A stretch of DNA of 64,000 bases, from the NCBI GenBank assembly GCA_029260795.1, contig JAJDCO010000133.1:48028-112027 (forward strand), given 5' to 3'. Each line of letters begins with the position of its first letter. The first letter of the stretch is position 1. Below are positions 1 through 8,997 of this stretch, in pieces. Below the pieces are notes generated by a model. It was not told the origin of the DNA. It did not search any database and saw nothing but the letters and a program-made list of their open reading frames with translations. The position numbers and the translations under genes were made by a program. This DNA comes from Planctomycetota bacterium (GTDB taxonomy: Bacteria > Planctomycetota > OFTM77).

Positions 1-3000
1 CGCTCGGGCCGCGGAACTGGCGTCCACGTCGCGCCTGCCCGGTGCGTTCGCCAGCGCGTCGACCGAAGCGGCCGCCGGCACCGGCCAGCTGCTCGCCGGT
101 GTCGGTTGTCTGCACCGGCCACGGGTTCAAGAGCAGGCTGGGGCGTTCGAGCATGTTGCCCGGGTACTTCTTCGCGTAGCGCCGATCGATGATGTAGCGG
201 TACTCGTCCCCGATCTGGCGGCCCTCGAGGTAGGTGGATTCCGGGCGTCGCCGGTCAACCGTCTCCGGCTCGATGTCCCCTTGCCGGAGCCCCGTGTCGG
301 GACGGTAGGAGGGATGGAAGCGATCGGCGAAGACATGGACGCGTGTGAAGCGGTCGCTGTGGCGAAGGCGAATCTCGAGCGCGTCGGCCGTCGTCTCGGC
401 AGAGACGATCTGCAAGGGCGCACGGCTGCGCAGCTCGAGCTGGCGATGCTCGCCGATCACGTGACCGCGCTGCTCCGTGCCGGCCGCCACGAGAATCCGG
501 AGGCTCCTGCCTTGATCCTTGAGCAGGAGGTCGTAGTCGCCGGCGGGCAGGCCTTGCAATGAAAGCACGCCGTCGGAAATCGTGATCGCCTCGAGGCGAT
601 CGCGGACATAGGTACCGCCTCGCACCTCGAGCAAGGACAAGGAACGCGGGTTCGGCGTCGTGTCGGATCCGAGATAGGGAATCTCGATGGCTTCGCCGGC
701 GCGTGCATGGAAGTGATAGGGGTAGGTGTGCTCGTCCTCGAGCAGCGCCCACGTGCGCGCGGGCGCCCCACCGGGAATGCCGGCCGTCACGGTCGCGATA
801 TCGGTCAGGGCACCAAGCCCGATCCGCCCGGCCTCATCGCTCTGCAGAGTCAACCGAACCAGCTCCGTGAAGTCGTGGTGCTTCAAGGTCAGCTGCACGG
901 GACGATGCGGTCGCGGCTCTCCGTTCTTACCGAGCACCTCGATGTGGTAGCCGGCGTCGCTCGCCGCCAAGAACAGGTCCTCGACGTGCTCGGACCGGTC
1001 GATGCCGTTCAACGAGAACGTCCGACCGCCTTGGAGATCACGATGCTCGTCTCGGCTGATCACTCGCACCCGAGCGTGCAGGTTGAAGGTGAGCTCTGCG
1101 AGGCGTGGCGGCACCGGTAGCTCGTAGACCGACTCGCGATCCTCGCGAAGCTCGAAGTCGTGGACCTCCTTGGTGGCTCGGACGCCATCGAGCGTCGTGG
1201 AGGTGATCGACAAGCGCACGTCCTCGAGCAGCGAGAGGCTGACGGGGATTCCGGCCAGCGTCAGTGCGGGGCGAATCACGACCCGCGCGCGCTCGCCTTC
1301 GATCAGGGACTCGCGATCGACGTGGATGCGGGCCTGCAGGGTGTAGTCTTCCGCTTCGTGCGTGAAGGTGTCGAGCACCGAGAGCTCTCCGGCCGAGATC
1401 ACCACCGGCTGAGCTGCGGACTCTTGCGTCGTGAACGGGACGAGCACGCGTCCGTTCGCGTCGGCCGCGTACTCGCGACCCGCGATCCAGAGGCGCACGT
1501 CGGACACCGGCCGGTGCTGCTCGTCGAAGACCCAAAACGACTGACCCGCTGGTCCGACCTCGATGACGGTGTCGAGGTCGCCCTTGCGAATGAGCGCACG
1601 GCTGCTTTGACCGTTGCCAATGAAGTCGACGACGTAGACGCCCGGTGCATCGAGCGAGGTCAGCTCGAAGTGGCCCAGGAAGCTCCGCAGCGGAAGGTCC
1701 TCGTAGGTGAACGTCCGCTCTTCGTTCGGTACGAGTCCGTCGAGGTTGATGTCGGTGTCGACGGGTCGCTGCTGCGTTCGGTAGAAGTTCTGCGTGTTGA
1801 TCTCGAAGACCTTCACGATCAGCGTCGTGACGTTCTTGATGCGGAGGTCGAGGCTCACCGGCTCGTCCGCGCCGAAGCGCTCGGGGTTGGTCGGCTCGAA
1901 GCGCAGATCCACTCGCTCCTTGAGCGCCTGGAAGCGCACGGGCGGCAAGAGCGCGGCCCAGCGCTCGGGGTCCCCTTCGCCGGCGAGGATCTTCGTCTCC
2001 GCGTAGAGATGCTGCAGCCAGGTGTCGTCGACGAATGGCTCGAACGGACGCGTCGTCTCACCGGCGCGGATGAAGTGCTCGAGTAGATCGCGCACCAACG
2101 CCTCGTCTCGCCCGACGCTGGCCAGCTGGGTCGTCGCGAGATAGTCCGACGCCAGATTGGCAACGTGCCGCTGCTGCGTCGCGCGGTAGAGGAACTCGGC
2201 GTCGATGTACCCAACAGGTCGCGGAAGGGCGAGGTAGCTGAGGAATCGATCGCGATCGACGCGCCCTTCTGCTTGGTCGAGTGCGAGCAGGTGGTAGAGG
2301 ACGTGGACCTTGAGGGAGTTGAAGGCCGGGCTGAGGCGTTGGACGAGGTCCCACATGCGCTCAAGGGTGGCGCGCCGCGCGGCGCGGTCCTGTGTCCAAT
2401 CGGTGTCGTTGCTGGGCTGGAGCTTCGTCAGAGTGACGTTGACGAAGCGCGCCTCCTCGATGAGGCCCGGGAGTAGCGTCAGGCACTCGTCGAGCTGTGA
2501 GAGCAGGAGCTGCCCGTGAATCGGCAGCGAGCCGAAGCCGCGACTCGTCTTCTCCTTGAGATCTTCGACCACGAGGCGAGCGAGTCCGACGTGGTCGGGA
2601 CGGGCGAGCCGTTCGAGGAGGTTTCGGCGTTGGACCGCCGTCAGGCGCGCCGAGACCAACCCGTCGAGCGCTCGGGGCTCGAAGCCTTGGAGATTCTCGT
2701 GACGGGACAGGGCCCGGCGGCGCAGCTCCTGGCGGTCGATGACGCGGGGATCGAGCCGCGTCGGCAAGCTGCTCTTCTGGCCGGCCGATTCACGCTGATG
2801 GTTGAAGTGGAGCCCCAGCTCTCGGGCGAGGTAGTCGAGCGTCTTCTTCTGCCCGGTCGGGTAGGTGAGGAGTGCCTGACGGTGACGGATCTCTCGGAGG
2901 CGCCCCGTGTTGCCGTGACGCTTCACCCAGGCCGAGATCAAGGGCTCCACCTGCTCGAACCGCCCCGTGTTCTGGAGGTGGAGGCAATGATAGTAGTAGT

Positions 3001-3145
3001 AGTCTTCCGTGCCCGGAATGAGCTGCTGCAGCGCCGCGTCCCGGTCGGCGGCGAGCGCGAAGTCCTCGATCGAGTCGATCTCGTCCGCGTGAGCGACCAG
3101 AGTTGCAGCCAGCCAGACGACGCAGATTCCGAGTGCGCGATTCAT
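1..3145 (-). CDS. Giant secreted macroglobulin-like protein, 5' half only (runs off left edge)
   Basis: The frame stays open from ATG at 3145 to base 1, giving about 1048 residues with no stop, so the 3' part lies outside the window. The start follows a GAGGTGG Shine-Dalgarno and opens with a signal peptide (MNRALGICVVW, cleavage near AHA-DE). The protein is a close paralogue of the complete 2097-residue protein at 46666-52959. It shares the Tyr run after PGTED, the ALLTYPTG and ETKIL segments, and the beta-rich stretch with FEINTQN and VDFIGNGQSSRALIRKG. That beta-rich part resembles MG domains of alpha-2-macroglobulins, but this is fold-level resemblance by eye. The visible end is a Gly/Arg-rich linker where the paralogue also has one. 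The function is unknown; it is probably exported to the periplasm or cell surface. I am confident of the gene and less so of the family. Confidence 0.85.
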   Translation of the reverse strand, partial: MNRALGICVVWLAATLVAHADEIDSIEDFALAADRDAALQQLIPGTEDYYYYHCLHLQNTGRFEQVEPLISAWVKRHGNTGRLREIRHRQALLTYPTGQKKTLDYLARELGLHFNHQRESAGQKSSLPTRLDPRVIDRQELRRRALSRHENLQGFEPRALDGLVSARLTAVQRRNLLERLARPDHVGLARLVVEDLKEKTSRGFGSLPIHGQLLLSQLDECLTLLPGLIEEARFVNVTLTKLQPSNDTDWTQDRAARRATLERMWDLVQRLSPAFNSLKVHVLYHLLALDQAEGRVDRDRFLSYLALPRPVGYIDAEFLYRATQQRHVANLASDYLATTQLASVGRDEALVRDLLEHFIRAGETTRPFEPFVDDTWLQHLYAETKILAGEGDPERWAALLPPVRFQALKERVDLRFEPTNPERFGADEPVSLDLRIKNVTTLIVKVFEINTQNFYRTQQRPVDTDINLDGLVPNEERTFTYEDLPLRSFLGHFELTSLDAPGVYVVDFIGNGQSSRALIRKGDLDTVIEVGPAGQSFWVFDEQHRPVSDVRLWIAGREYAADANGRVLVPFTTQESAAQPVVISAGELSVLDTFTHEAEDYTLQARIHVDRESLIEGERARVVIRPALTLAGIPVSLSLLEDVRLSITSTTLDGVRATKEVHDFELREDRESVYELPVPPRLAELTFNLHARVRVISRDEHRDLQGGRTFSLNGIDRSEHVEDLFLAASDAGYHIEVLGKNGEPRPHRPVQLTLKHHDFTELVRLTLQSDEAGRIGLGALTDIATVTAGIPGGAPARTWALLEDEHTYPYHFHARAGEAIEIPYLGSDTTPNPRSLSLLEVRGGTYVRDRLEAITISDGVLSLQGLPAGDYDLLLKDQGRSLRILVAAGTEQRGHVIGEHRQLELRSRAPLQIVSAETTADALEIRLRHSDRFTRVHVFADRFHPSYRPDTGLRQGDIEPETVDRRRPESTYLEGRQIGDEYRYIIDRRYAKKYPGNMLERPSLLLNPWPVQTTDTGEQLAGAGGRFGRRAGERTGQARRGRQFRGPS

Positions 3146-3360
3146 GGGGAGTCCACCTCTTGGGGGCGTTCGGGGAGTGCGGGCACCGAGCCGGAACAGA
3201 CGCGCCCGGAGCGTGAGAGTTCACGGGCGATTCCGTGGACCCGGTCTCCTCCGACCTTGAGGTGCCCTCGTCCAACCTTCAAGAGCATTCGACCGATGGA
3301 ATCCAGGCGAGAGAGGGGCCGAGTCTCGTCCCGGTCGTTGTGTGGCGGTGCCCCTCGACT

Positions 3361-6213
3361 TCACCTCCCCAGCTCGATGTGGGGGTTGGGGAAGTCCTCC
3401 GGGTCGGCGGGGTCGTGGCCCTGATCGAGCTCGTCGCGATCGAAATGACGGTCTTCGTCGCGGTCGATGCCGATGCGGACCTCGGTGCCTTTCGGGACGA
3501 TCGTGAACGTCAGCTCGCTGCCCGGCTGAGCTGCATTCACGAGAGCGGTCGGCGTGAGTGATTTGCCCTTGCGGTCCGACTGGAACTTACCGTCGTCGCG
3601 CAGAACGAAGCCACGCGGGAGGCCGTTGTTCAGGCCCTTCACCACCAGCCCGACCTTGCCCGACTGGGCCCAGGCGAGCATCTCCGTGAGACGCGCCTGC
3701 TCCTGCGGCGAGAGGTTGGATCCGTCGCGGAGGGTGAGCTGGTGACCGACGGCGGCGTGGGAGTCCTTGCTCGGGGATCCCGGCGGCCGCAACGGGGTCA
3801 AGGCGTCACCGGTGGGGAGCTCGGAGCCGGTCAAGGACAAGATGAAGGCGACGATGTTCGCGACCTCGAAGTCGTTCCGGGGCTGGAAGTGCGGCTGTGC
3901 GATCACACGCTCGATCGAGTCGATCGTGCCGTCGTGGAAGAAGCCGAAGCCGGCGATGCTCTCGGTCTTGGTGAGCCGGAATCCGACCCGCTCGTAGAGA
4001 TTGCGAAGCTGCGGGATCTTCATGGCCGCGTTCGTGAACCCGTCGTTGTCGACCAGCGCGTGATGAAGCTCACCGTTCGGCCCGGGCGGGATCGGCGTCA
4101 TGAAGAGGCCTTGAAGCGTGGTGTCGGTTCCAAGGCCGGCAGGCAAGGTGTGACAGGTCACACAGAAGTGCTTGTCGTCGTCGAGGAATCGATCGCCGTC
4201 GCCTCCGCGAAAGAGCCACATCCCGGCCGCGGCGTCCCCGTTCGGTAAGGGATCGCCTTCCTTGAGGAACGGCGGCAAGCTCTGGAATCGCCCCGTCGCG
4301 AAGTGGCCTTCGAGTGGGAGATCCAGCGGCAACGAGTTGTCGAGCCTGCGAAACGGATTCGGCGGGTAGGTGATCGACGCGAGGAACGACTTGAAGTCGG
4401 CCATCTCTTGGGCCGCCAGGACCTCGTCATCTCCCTGAAGTGACTGGAACGCGCCATTGAACTGCTCGATCCCATCCCGGTCTCCTCGCCAGTGCAGGGG
4501 CTCCAAGCCGATGATGTCCTGCAGCGTCTGGGTCGTCATCGGGCCCTTCATGGGATGGAAGTCGATGAAGTTGTCGCTGAGCTCCGGGAAGCCCATTCCG
4601 AGGTTTTGCCCGTCGACGGACTTCTTGCTTCCGGCGGGATCGCCGAGGTCCCAGGCCAGCCGATCGAGACGCGCATCGACGTGACACGAGGCGCAGGCGA
4701 TCTGGCCGAGACCCGAGGTCTCGTGGGTGTCGTAGAGGTGCGGTCGACCGGCCTTGATCTCGAGCGGCGTCGGATCGAAGAACGGGATCACGGCGATCGG
4801 AGCTTCCGTGTTGGTATCGATGACGGTCAGGGTCGCATCGAACTTGTTCAGCACGTAGAGCTGCCCGCGTGCTTCGTCGAGGATGAGGCCGGTGGGGCCC
4901 TGTCCCACCTCGATCGGAGGCGACGTGCGACTGCCGTTCGCATCGATCACGAGGACGTTGTTCGAGCCCATTCCCGTCACGTAGCCGCGGGATCCGCTTG
5001 CGTTCCACACGATGCCGCGCGGATCGCCGAGAGACTTGTCGCGCTCACTCTGTGGCAAGGTCGGGACTGAGCCGTCGAGGTGCGGGTTGAGGTCGGTGAT
5101 CGTTGAGGTGCCGGGCGCCGAGGGGTCGACTTCGGCCAGGCGCACCTCGAGGAAGCGGCCTTGGACATTCGGCTCGAAGCGGACCTCGTTGTGCGCCTCC
5201 GTGCCGATGACCGTCACGCGTCCGTCGGGTCGCACGCTGAGCGCCATGCAGAGGTTCATCAACTGTCGGGCGTACCGGACCTGAAACGTGCTCGCATCGA
5301 TGATGGCCAGATCTCGATCGGGGACGTCCCATCCGCTGGGTCGCCCCGAGAAGACGGCATGCGTGCCCGATACCCACTTGCTCCAGTCGCTCCCCGTGTC
5401 GTCGATCCATTGGCCAGCGGCGTTCTTCTTGACGATCAGGGCGACCGGAGGCGGGCCGCCGTCTTCCCACGAATCGCCGGGTTGGTTACCGGGCGCGATC
5501 GGGGGTTCGTACTGCGATCCACTGTTGGGGGGAGGGTTGACCCCGCCGTGGGGGCCGGCCAGCGAGACCGCGTTGGGCGGAAAGGCCCAGGGGAAGGTCC
5601 GGCTGCCTCCGAGGACGGTGGATCCATTGCCCGACTCGAAGACGGCGACGTACACCTCCGTGCGGTCGGCGCTGACGGCGAGGGCTCGAGGATCTTCACC
5701 GAGGATGTCGATCACTTGAACGGGTGCCGAGGTGTTCGCCGGGTCGTAGACGTGGACCTCGTTGACTTGTGAGCACGACACGTACGCCCGCTCGGGGATT
5801 CCGGCGAAGACGACGTCGGCCGGCTCGTCGGCGGTCTGGATGGTCGCGACCACGCTGCCGGCGATCAGGTCCACGATGCTGATGCTGTCGGAGACGTGGT
5901 TGACGACCCACGCCTCGACGTCGGAGCGAGCGCGCACCGAGACCGGGTCGAGGCCGACGGGAATCTCGGCGATCAGGCTCGGAGTGGCCCCCGTGAGATC
6001 GAAGACCGCGAGGCGGTTGTCCGCCGTGTTGACGGCCAGTAACCGCGTGCCATCCGGTGTCTCGTCGAGCGGGTGGACGTGCGCGGTCTCCCAGTTGACG
6101 AAGGTCGACTGGCCGCTGGCCAGGCCGCCCAGGAACAAGAGTGCGCCGAGGACGCTGGCGACCAGGGATCGGTCCGATGGACCGAAAGCCGCGGTCCGGG
6201 AGACGGGCATCAT
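3361..6213 (-). CDS. Secreted YVTN-type beta-propeller with two c-type haem motifs (MauG/cytochrome-peroxidase-like)
   Basis: A 950-residue exported protein. The N-terminal half carries propeller repeats (phrases such as NVLVIDANGS, LYVLNKFDATLTVID). The C-terminal half has two CxxCH haem sites, CASCH near residue 506 and CVTCH near 685, arranged as in di-haem cytochrome c peroxidase/MauG relatives. The tail has an acidic EF-hand-like stretch (DRDEDRHFDRDE). The start is ATG 6213, chosen over an in-frame GTG at 6222, because GAGGTG lies six bases upstream and a hydrophobic signal segment follows (LVASVLGALLFLGG). The protein probably acts in periplasmic redox chemistry; the substrate cannot be read. 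It stands alone, about 215 bp from the giant gene. Confidence 0.85.
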   Translation of the reverse strand: MMPVSRTAAFGPSDRSLVASVLGALLFLGGLASGQSTFVNWETAHVHPLDETPDGTRLLAVNTADNRLAVFDLTGATPSLIAEIPVGLDPVSVRARSDVEAWVVNHVSDSISIVDLIAGSVVATIQTADEPADVVFAGIPERAYVSCSQVNEVHVYDPANTSAPVQVIDILGEDPRALAVSADRTEVYVAVFESGNGSTVLGGSRTFPWAFPPNAVSLAGPHGGVNPPPNSGSQYEPPIAPGNQPGDSWEDGGPPPVALIVKKNAAGQWIDDTGSDWSKWVSGTHAVFSGRPSGWDVPDRDLAIIDASTFQVRYARQLMNLCMALSVRPDGRVTVIGTEAHNEVRFEPNVQGRFLEVRLAEVDPSAPGTSTITDLNPHLDGSVPTLPQSERDKSLGDPRGIVWNASGSRGYVTGMGSNNVLVIDANGSRTSPPIEVGQGPTGLILDEARGQLYVLNKFDATLTVIDTNTEAPIAVIPFFDPTPLEIKAGRPHLYDTHETSGLGQIACASCHVDARLDRLAWDLGDPAGSKKSVDGQNLGMGFPELSDNFIDFHPMKGPMTTQTLQDIIGLEPLHWRGDRDGIEQFNGAFQSLQGDDEVLAAQEMADFKSFLASITYPPNPFRRLDNSLPLDLPLEGHFATGRFQSLPPFLKEGDPLPNGDAAAGMWLFRGGDGDRFLDDDKHFCVTCHTLPAGLGTDTTLQGLFMTPIPPGPNGELHHALVDNDGFTNAAMKIPQLRNLYERVGFRLTKTESIAGFGFFHDGTIDSIERVIAQPHFQPRNDFEVANIVAFILSLTGSELPTGDALTPLRPPGSPSKDSHAAVGHQLTLRDGSNLSPQEQARLTEMLAWAQSGKVGLVVKGLNNGLPRGFVLRDDGKFQSDRKGKSLTPTALVNAAQPGSELTFTIVPKGTEVRIGIDRDEDRHFDRDELDQGHDPADPEDFPNPHIELGR

Positions 6214-6543
6214 GCCACTCACCTCATCAGAGTGTGTGAACGGTCCCGCGGCTGAGGATCACCCTATGCCGCCGGCGGCATGGCCGCAATCGGAAAGTGG
6301 ATCCCGACGGTGACGCGAGTGGTTCGAGAAGCCTCTCAATACAAGGCGGCTCGAACCGGCCCCGCGTCCTGCTGTCCCCTCAACGTCCAAGTGGCCAGCA
6401 GAATGCGGAGCCGAGCGCGAGTCTACCGACGAGGGGACAGGCTGGGATGGATGCCGGGATCCACGTCTCCTTCGATCGGAGCGAATCGAGTCGCGGCCAG
6501 GACGAGCGCTTCTCAGCAAGGCTCTCTGCGCCGAGCGAGCCTC
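6214..6543. other. Intergenic region with a 16-bp perfect palindrome
   Basis: About 330 bp without a convincing gene. It lies downstream of the DUF1080 gene and upstream of the propeller/haem gene, both minus strand. A perfect palindrome, atgccgccggcggcat, sits at 6266-6281, some 55 bases before the haem-gene start, where an operator could lie. GC richness makes such palindromes fairly likely by chance. Confidence 0.35.
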
Positions 6544-7269
6544 TCAGCCGTCGGAGCCGCTCCCCGCAGCAGCGAGCTCGCGAACCTTCAGCTTGCGGAA
6601 CCAGATCGGCGCGCCGGCGTGCTTGCCTTGCAGACCGATCTTGCCCTTCGTCGGTAGCTCCGCCAGCGGCTTGCTCAACCAAGAGGGAATCTCGGAGCCG
6701 TCGGGGTTGGTCGTGGCGGAGGTCCACTTGCGCATGTCGAGCTTGGTGACGGCCTCCCCGTTGATCATCACGTCGATGAGCGGCCCTCGGCAGGTGATCG
6801 TGAGGCGATTCCACTCGCCGGGCTTCTTCACGAGCGACTTCTTGGCAGGGAGGTGCCCGAAGATGGCCGCGCACTGCCACGTCTTGGGAGCCTTGGCCCA
6901 CTTCTCGTCATGATCGTCGGCGATCTGGACCTCGACCGAGTTCGGGATCCAGTTCTTCGTGTCGGAGCAGTAGACGATGACGCCGCTGTTGGTGCCCGAC
7001 GCGGTCTTGAACTCGAGGTCGAGCTCGAAGTCGGAGAAGTCCTTCTTCGTCCAGATCGCCTGATCCTCGCTCGCCGTGAGCACCCCGTCTTCGAACGTCC
7101 AGATGTCCTTCGACCTATCGGCGTTGGCAAGGTCGGCGGCGAAGAGGTCCGTCCACGACTTCGTGTCCGGATGCTCGGCCTTCGCCTTCTTCGGGCTAAC
7201 GTCTTGTGCCAAGGAGTGGCCGCCGAGGAGCAGCAGGCACACGAGCCCGCACGAGATACTTCGGTTCAT
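6544..7269 (-). CDS. Secreted DUF1080 (3-keto-disaccharide hydrolase-like) protein
   Basis: A 241-residue protein with signal peptide (MNRSISCGLVCLLLLGG, cleavage near LAQ). It has the usual DUF1080 concanavalin-like sandwich: DLFAADLA, WTFEDGVLTAS, FELDLEFKT, NSGVIVYCSD, VEVQIADDH, GEWNRLTITCRG and GKIGLQGKHAG. The domain fills the mature protein. Some family members act on 3-keto-glycosides and many planctomycetal ones are uncharacterised, so the substrate is open. ATG 7269 is chosen because AGGAGACC precedes it and the signal peptide begins there; the longer frame to 7443 has no such support. A decayed second copy of the central part lies at 10160-10297. Confidence 0.9.
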   Translation of the reverse strand: MNRSISCGLVCLLLLGGHSLAQDVSPKKAKAEHPDTKSWTDLFAADLANADRSKDIWTFEDGVLTASEDQAIWTKKDFSDFELDLEFKTASGTNSGVIVYCSDTKNWIPNSVEVQIADDHDEKWAKAPKTWQCAAIFGHLPAKKSLVKKPGEWNRLTITCRGPLIDVMINGEAVTKLDMRKWTSATTNPDGSEIPSWLSKPLAELPTKGKIGLQGKHAGAPIWFRKLKVRELAAAGSGSDG

Positions 7270-7531
7270 GATCGGTCTCCTGAGAGGTGGCGTGAGGTGC
7301 GGGAGGAGTCCCGAGCATACCGAGGCCGGTCGAGCTCCCCAACCCGCAAGCTTCGGGGCGGGGCGATGAGCCCTCGATGCCCACCTCCGCCTTAAGCGAT
7401 TCGGGATCGGACACGCCACGCGATCGGAGCGGTCTGCAGGCACTCTCTCTTGCTAGACTCGTTGGCAAGGTGCCTCGGTATGTCTCGAACTCAGGCCGCA
7501 AAGCGCCCATCCTCTTGAAGGAACCACGACC

Positions 7532-8116
7532 ATGACCGTCGACGCTGGTGCCACGCCCGTTCCGGATCTCAGTTGGGGAGATCCGGGCAACTCAATCGAT
7601 TTCGGCAGAGCCCACCGAGGGCAATGGTTCCTGGGGGTGGTGAACATGACGTCGGGACGTGTCTTTCTGGTCCCGAGCGACCTCGAACCCCCCGACGCAG
7701 TCACCAAAGAGACCGAGCTGCGAAGATCGGTGGGCCAGGTCTACGTCTCGAGGCCACAGCCCGGTGTTCCGGGCGGTCAGTGGCAGTCGCAAGACCTCGG
7801 AGGCAACGCTGGGATCAACTCACCCCCCGGTGCTTTGCAAGGTGGGCTCCGACAGCACGGCCGCGTCTGCACGAACTATGGTCAGCCCGAGCCATCGTGC
7901 TTCGGGTTCGCGGTTATCAAGTTCGACAATGCCCACGGGGAGTTTCGTGACCGGTCGCAATCGTTGAACGGGGATGCGGCCAAGCACGGAGGTCAGCCGA
8001 TGAGAATGAGCCCATCGGGTCGTTCGGCCCGCATGCCCGCGAATTGGAGTACGAGGCTCAAGGCTTGGCTACAGGCCGAGCTCGGATCCGCGCTCCAAGA
8101 CACGGTGGCGCGGTAG
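7532..8116 (+). CDS. Hypothetical protein, 194 residues
   Basis: An ORF starting at ATG 7532 after AAGGAACC. An extended -10-like TGCTAGACT lies at 7451-7459, about 70 bases upstream, with no convincing -35. No signal peptide or membrane segment is seen. The protein is Gly/Gln/Pro-rich with two Cys (VCTN, SCFG), and I recognise no family. It lies between two minus-strand genes. The competing antisense frames are shorter and have no start signal, so a real gene is likely but not certain. No function is offered. Confidence 0.5.
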   Translation: MTVDAGATPVPDLSWGDPGNSIDFGRAHRGQWFLGVVNMTSGRVFLVPSDLEPPDAVTKETELRRSVGQVYVSRPQPGVPGGQWQSQDLGGNAGINSPPGALQGGLRQHGRVCTNYGQPEPSCFGFAVIKFDNAHGEFRDRSQSLNGDAAKHGGQPMRMSPSGRSARMPANWSTRLKAWLQAELGSALQDTVAR

Positions 8117-8142
8117 GGCCGTTGCCGTCGTTCGACGGATTC

Positions 8143-8997
8143 TCAAAGGCCACCCGGCGACGGAATCCGAATCGACTCGTGCAGGCTTGGTGGCTCGATC
8201 ACTCGCAGCTGACCTCGAACGTGGGACACCATGACGAGGGCGGGATCTTCGAGAGTGCGATCGAGATCCACCTCGATCTTCGTCGGCCAACCTCGAATGG
8301 ACTCGAGCACACGCACACGGAGTCCGAGCTGTGCAAACTCGTCGCCCCGTTTCAACGGGTTCCGATTCGGGTCGCGAAAGTAGTGAACGTCGAAGGCGGT
8401 TCCGACGCTGCAGAGCTCGAACCGTCGGGGGCCGGTGCGTTTCAGCCAATGCTCACTCTGCGTCATCGAGAGCAGCCACCAGCGACCCGGCTCGGAGCTG
8501 GGAGGTCGCACGACGCTCCCTCCGATCTGCCCCACGAGCCAGTTGGGAGAGTTCAGGACGAGAACGTCCTGCGCGTCGGGTGACGAGAATGCGACGGAGC
8601 GAACGGCTGCGAGCTCGCCCTGTGCACGGCTGTTCTCATCGAGACACCGTCCGGGAATCCGCAGCGGAGAGACGACGAGGTGAAGGACGCTGAAAGCACA
8701 GCACGAAGCCAGCAGGACCTTCCTCCTCCTGGAGACGGATGGTTGCCTCCACTCTCGAATGACGAAAGACATCGAGCAGCCGAGAAGGGTCGCCAGGCCG
8801 AGGGAAGGAGCGAGGAGCGCGCGGTCTTCGGGAAAGCCACAGAGTGTCGGAAGCAGGGAGGCGACCGAGCCGACCGCGATCCAATCGAAGTGTCGGCGCT
8901 TCGTGCGCGGCAAGGTGCTCCGGACCGCGATCACCCATACAGCGGCCAGGAGAACGAGGGCGAGGGCACCCCTTTCGAAGTCGATGGTCGTCGTCAA
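8143..8997 (-). CDS. C-terminal part of a polytopic membrane protein (glycosyltransferase-39/PMT-like), separate frame
   Basis: A 284-residue frame. It starts with hydrophobic helices (GALALVLLAAVWVIAV, WIAVGSVASLLPTLCG) and a PEDRALLAPSLGLATLLG stretch like the late luminal/TM region of PMT/GT39-type membrane proteins, then a soluble C-terminal domain of about 150 residues. The only upstream start is TTG 8997, which overlaps the stop of the preceding gene by four bases (TTGA). The two parts together would have the length of one such protein. This is therefore either a coupled second cistron or the back half of a gene broken by a frameshift or short deletion; I lean towards the latter. Confidence 0.6.
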   Translation of the reverse strand: MTTTIDFERGALALVLLAAVWVIAVRSTLPRTKRRHFDWIAVGSVASLLPTLCGFPEDRALLAPSLGLATLLGCSMSFVIREWRQPSVSRRRKVLLASCCAFSVLHLVVSPLRIPGRCLDENSRAQGELAAVRSVAFSSPDAQDVLVLNSPNWLVGQIGGSVVRPPSSEPGRWWLLSMTQSEHWLKRTGPRRFELCSVGTAFDVHYFRDPNRNPLKRGDEFAQLGLRVRVLESIRGWPTKIEVDLDRTLEDPALVMVSHVRGQLRVIEPPSLHESIRIPSPGGL

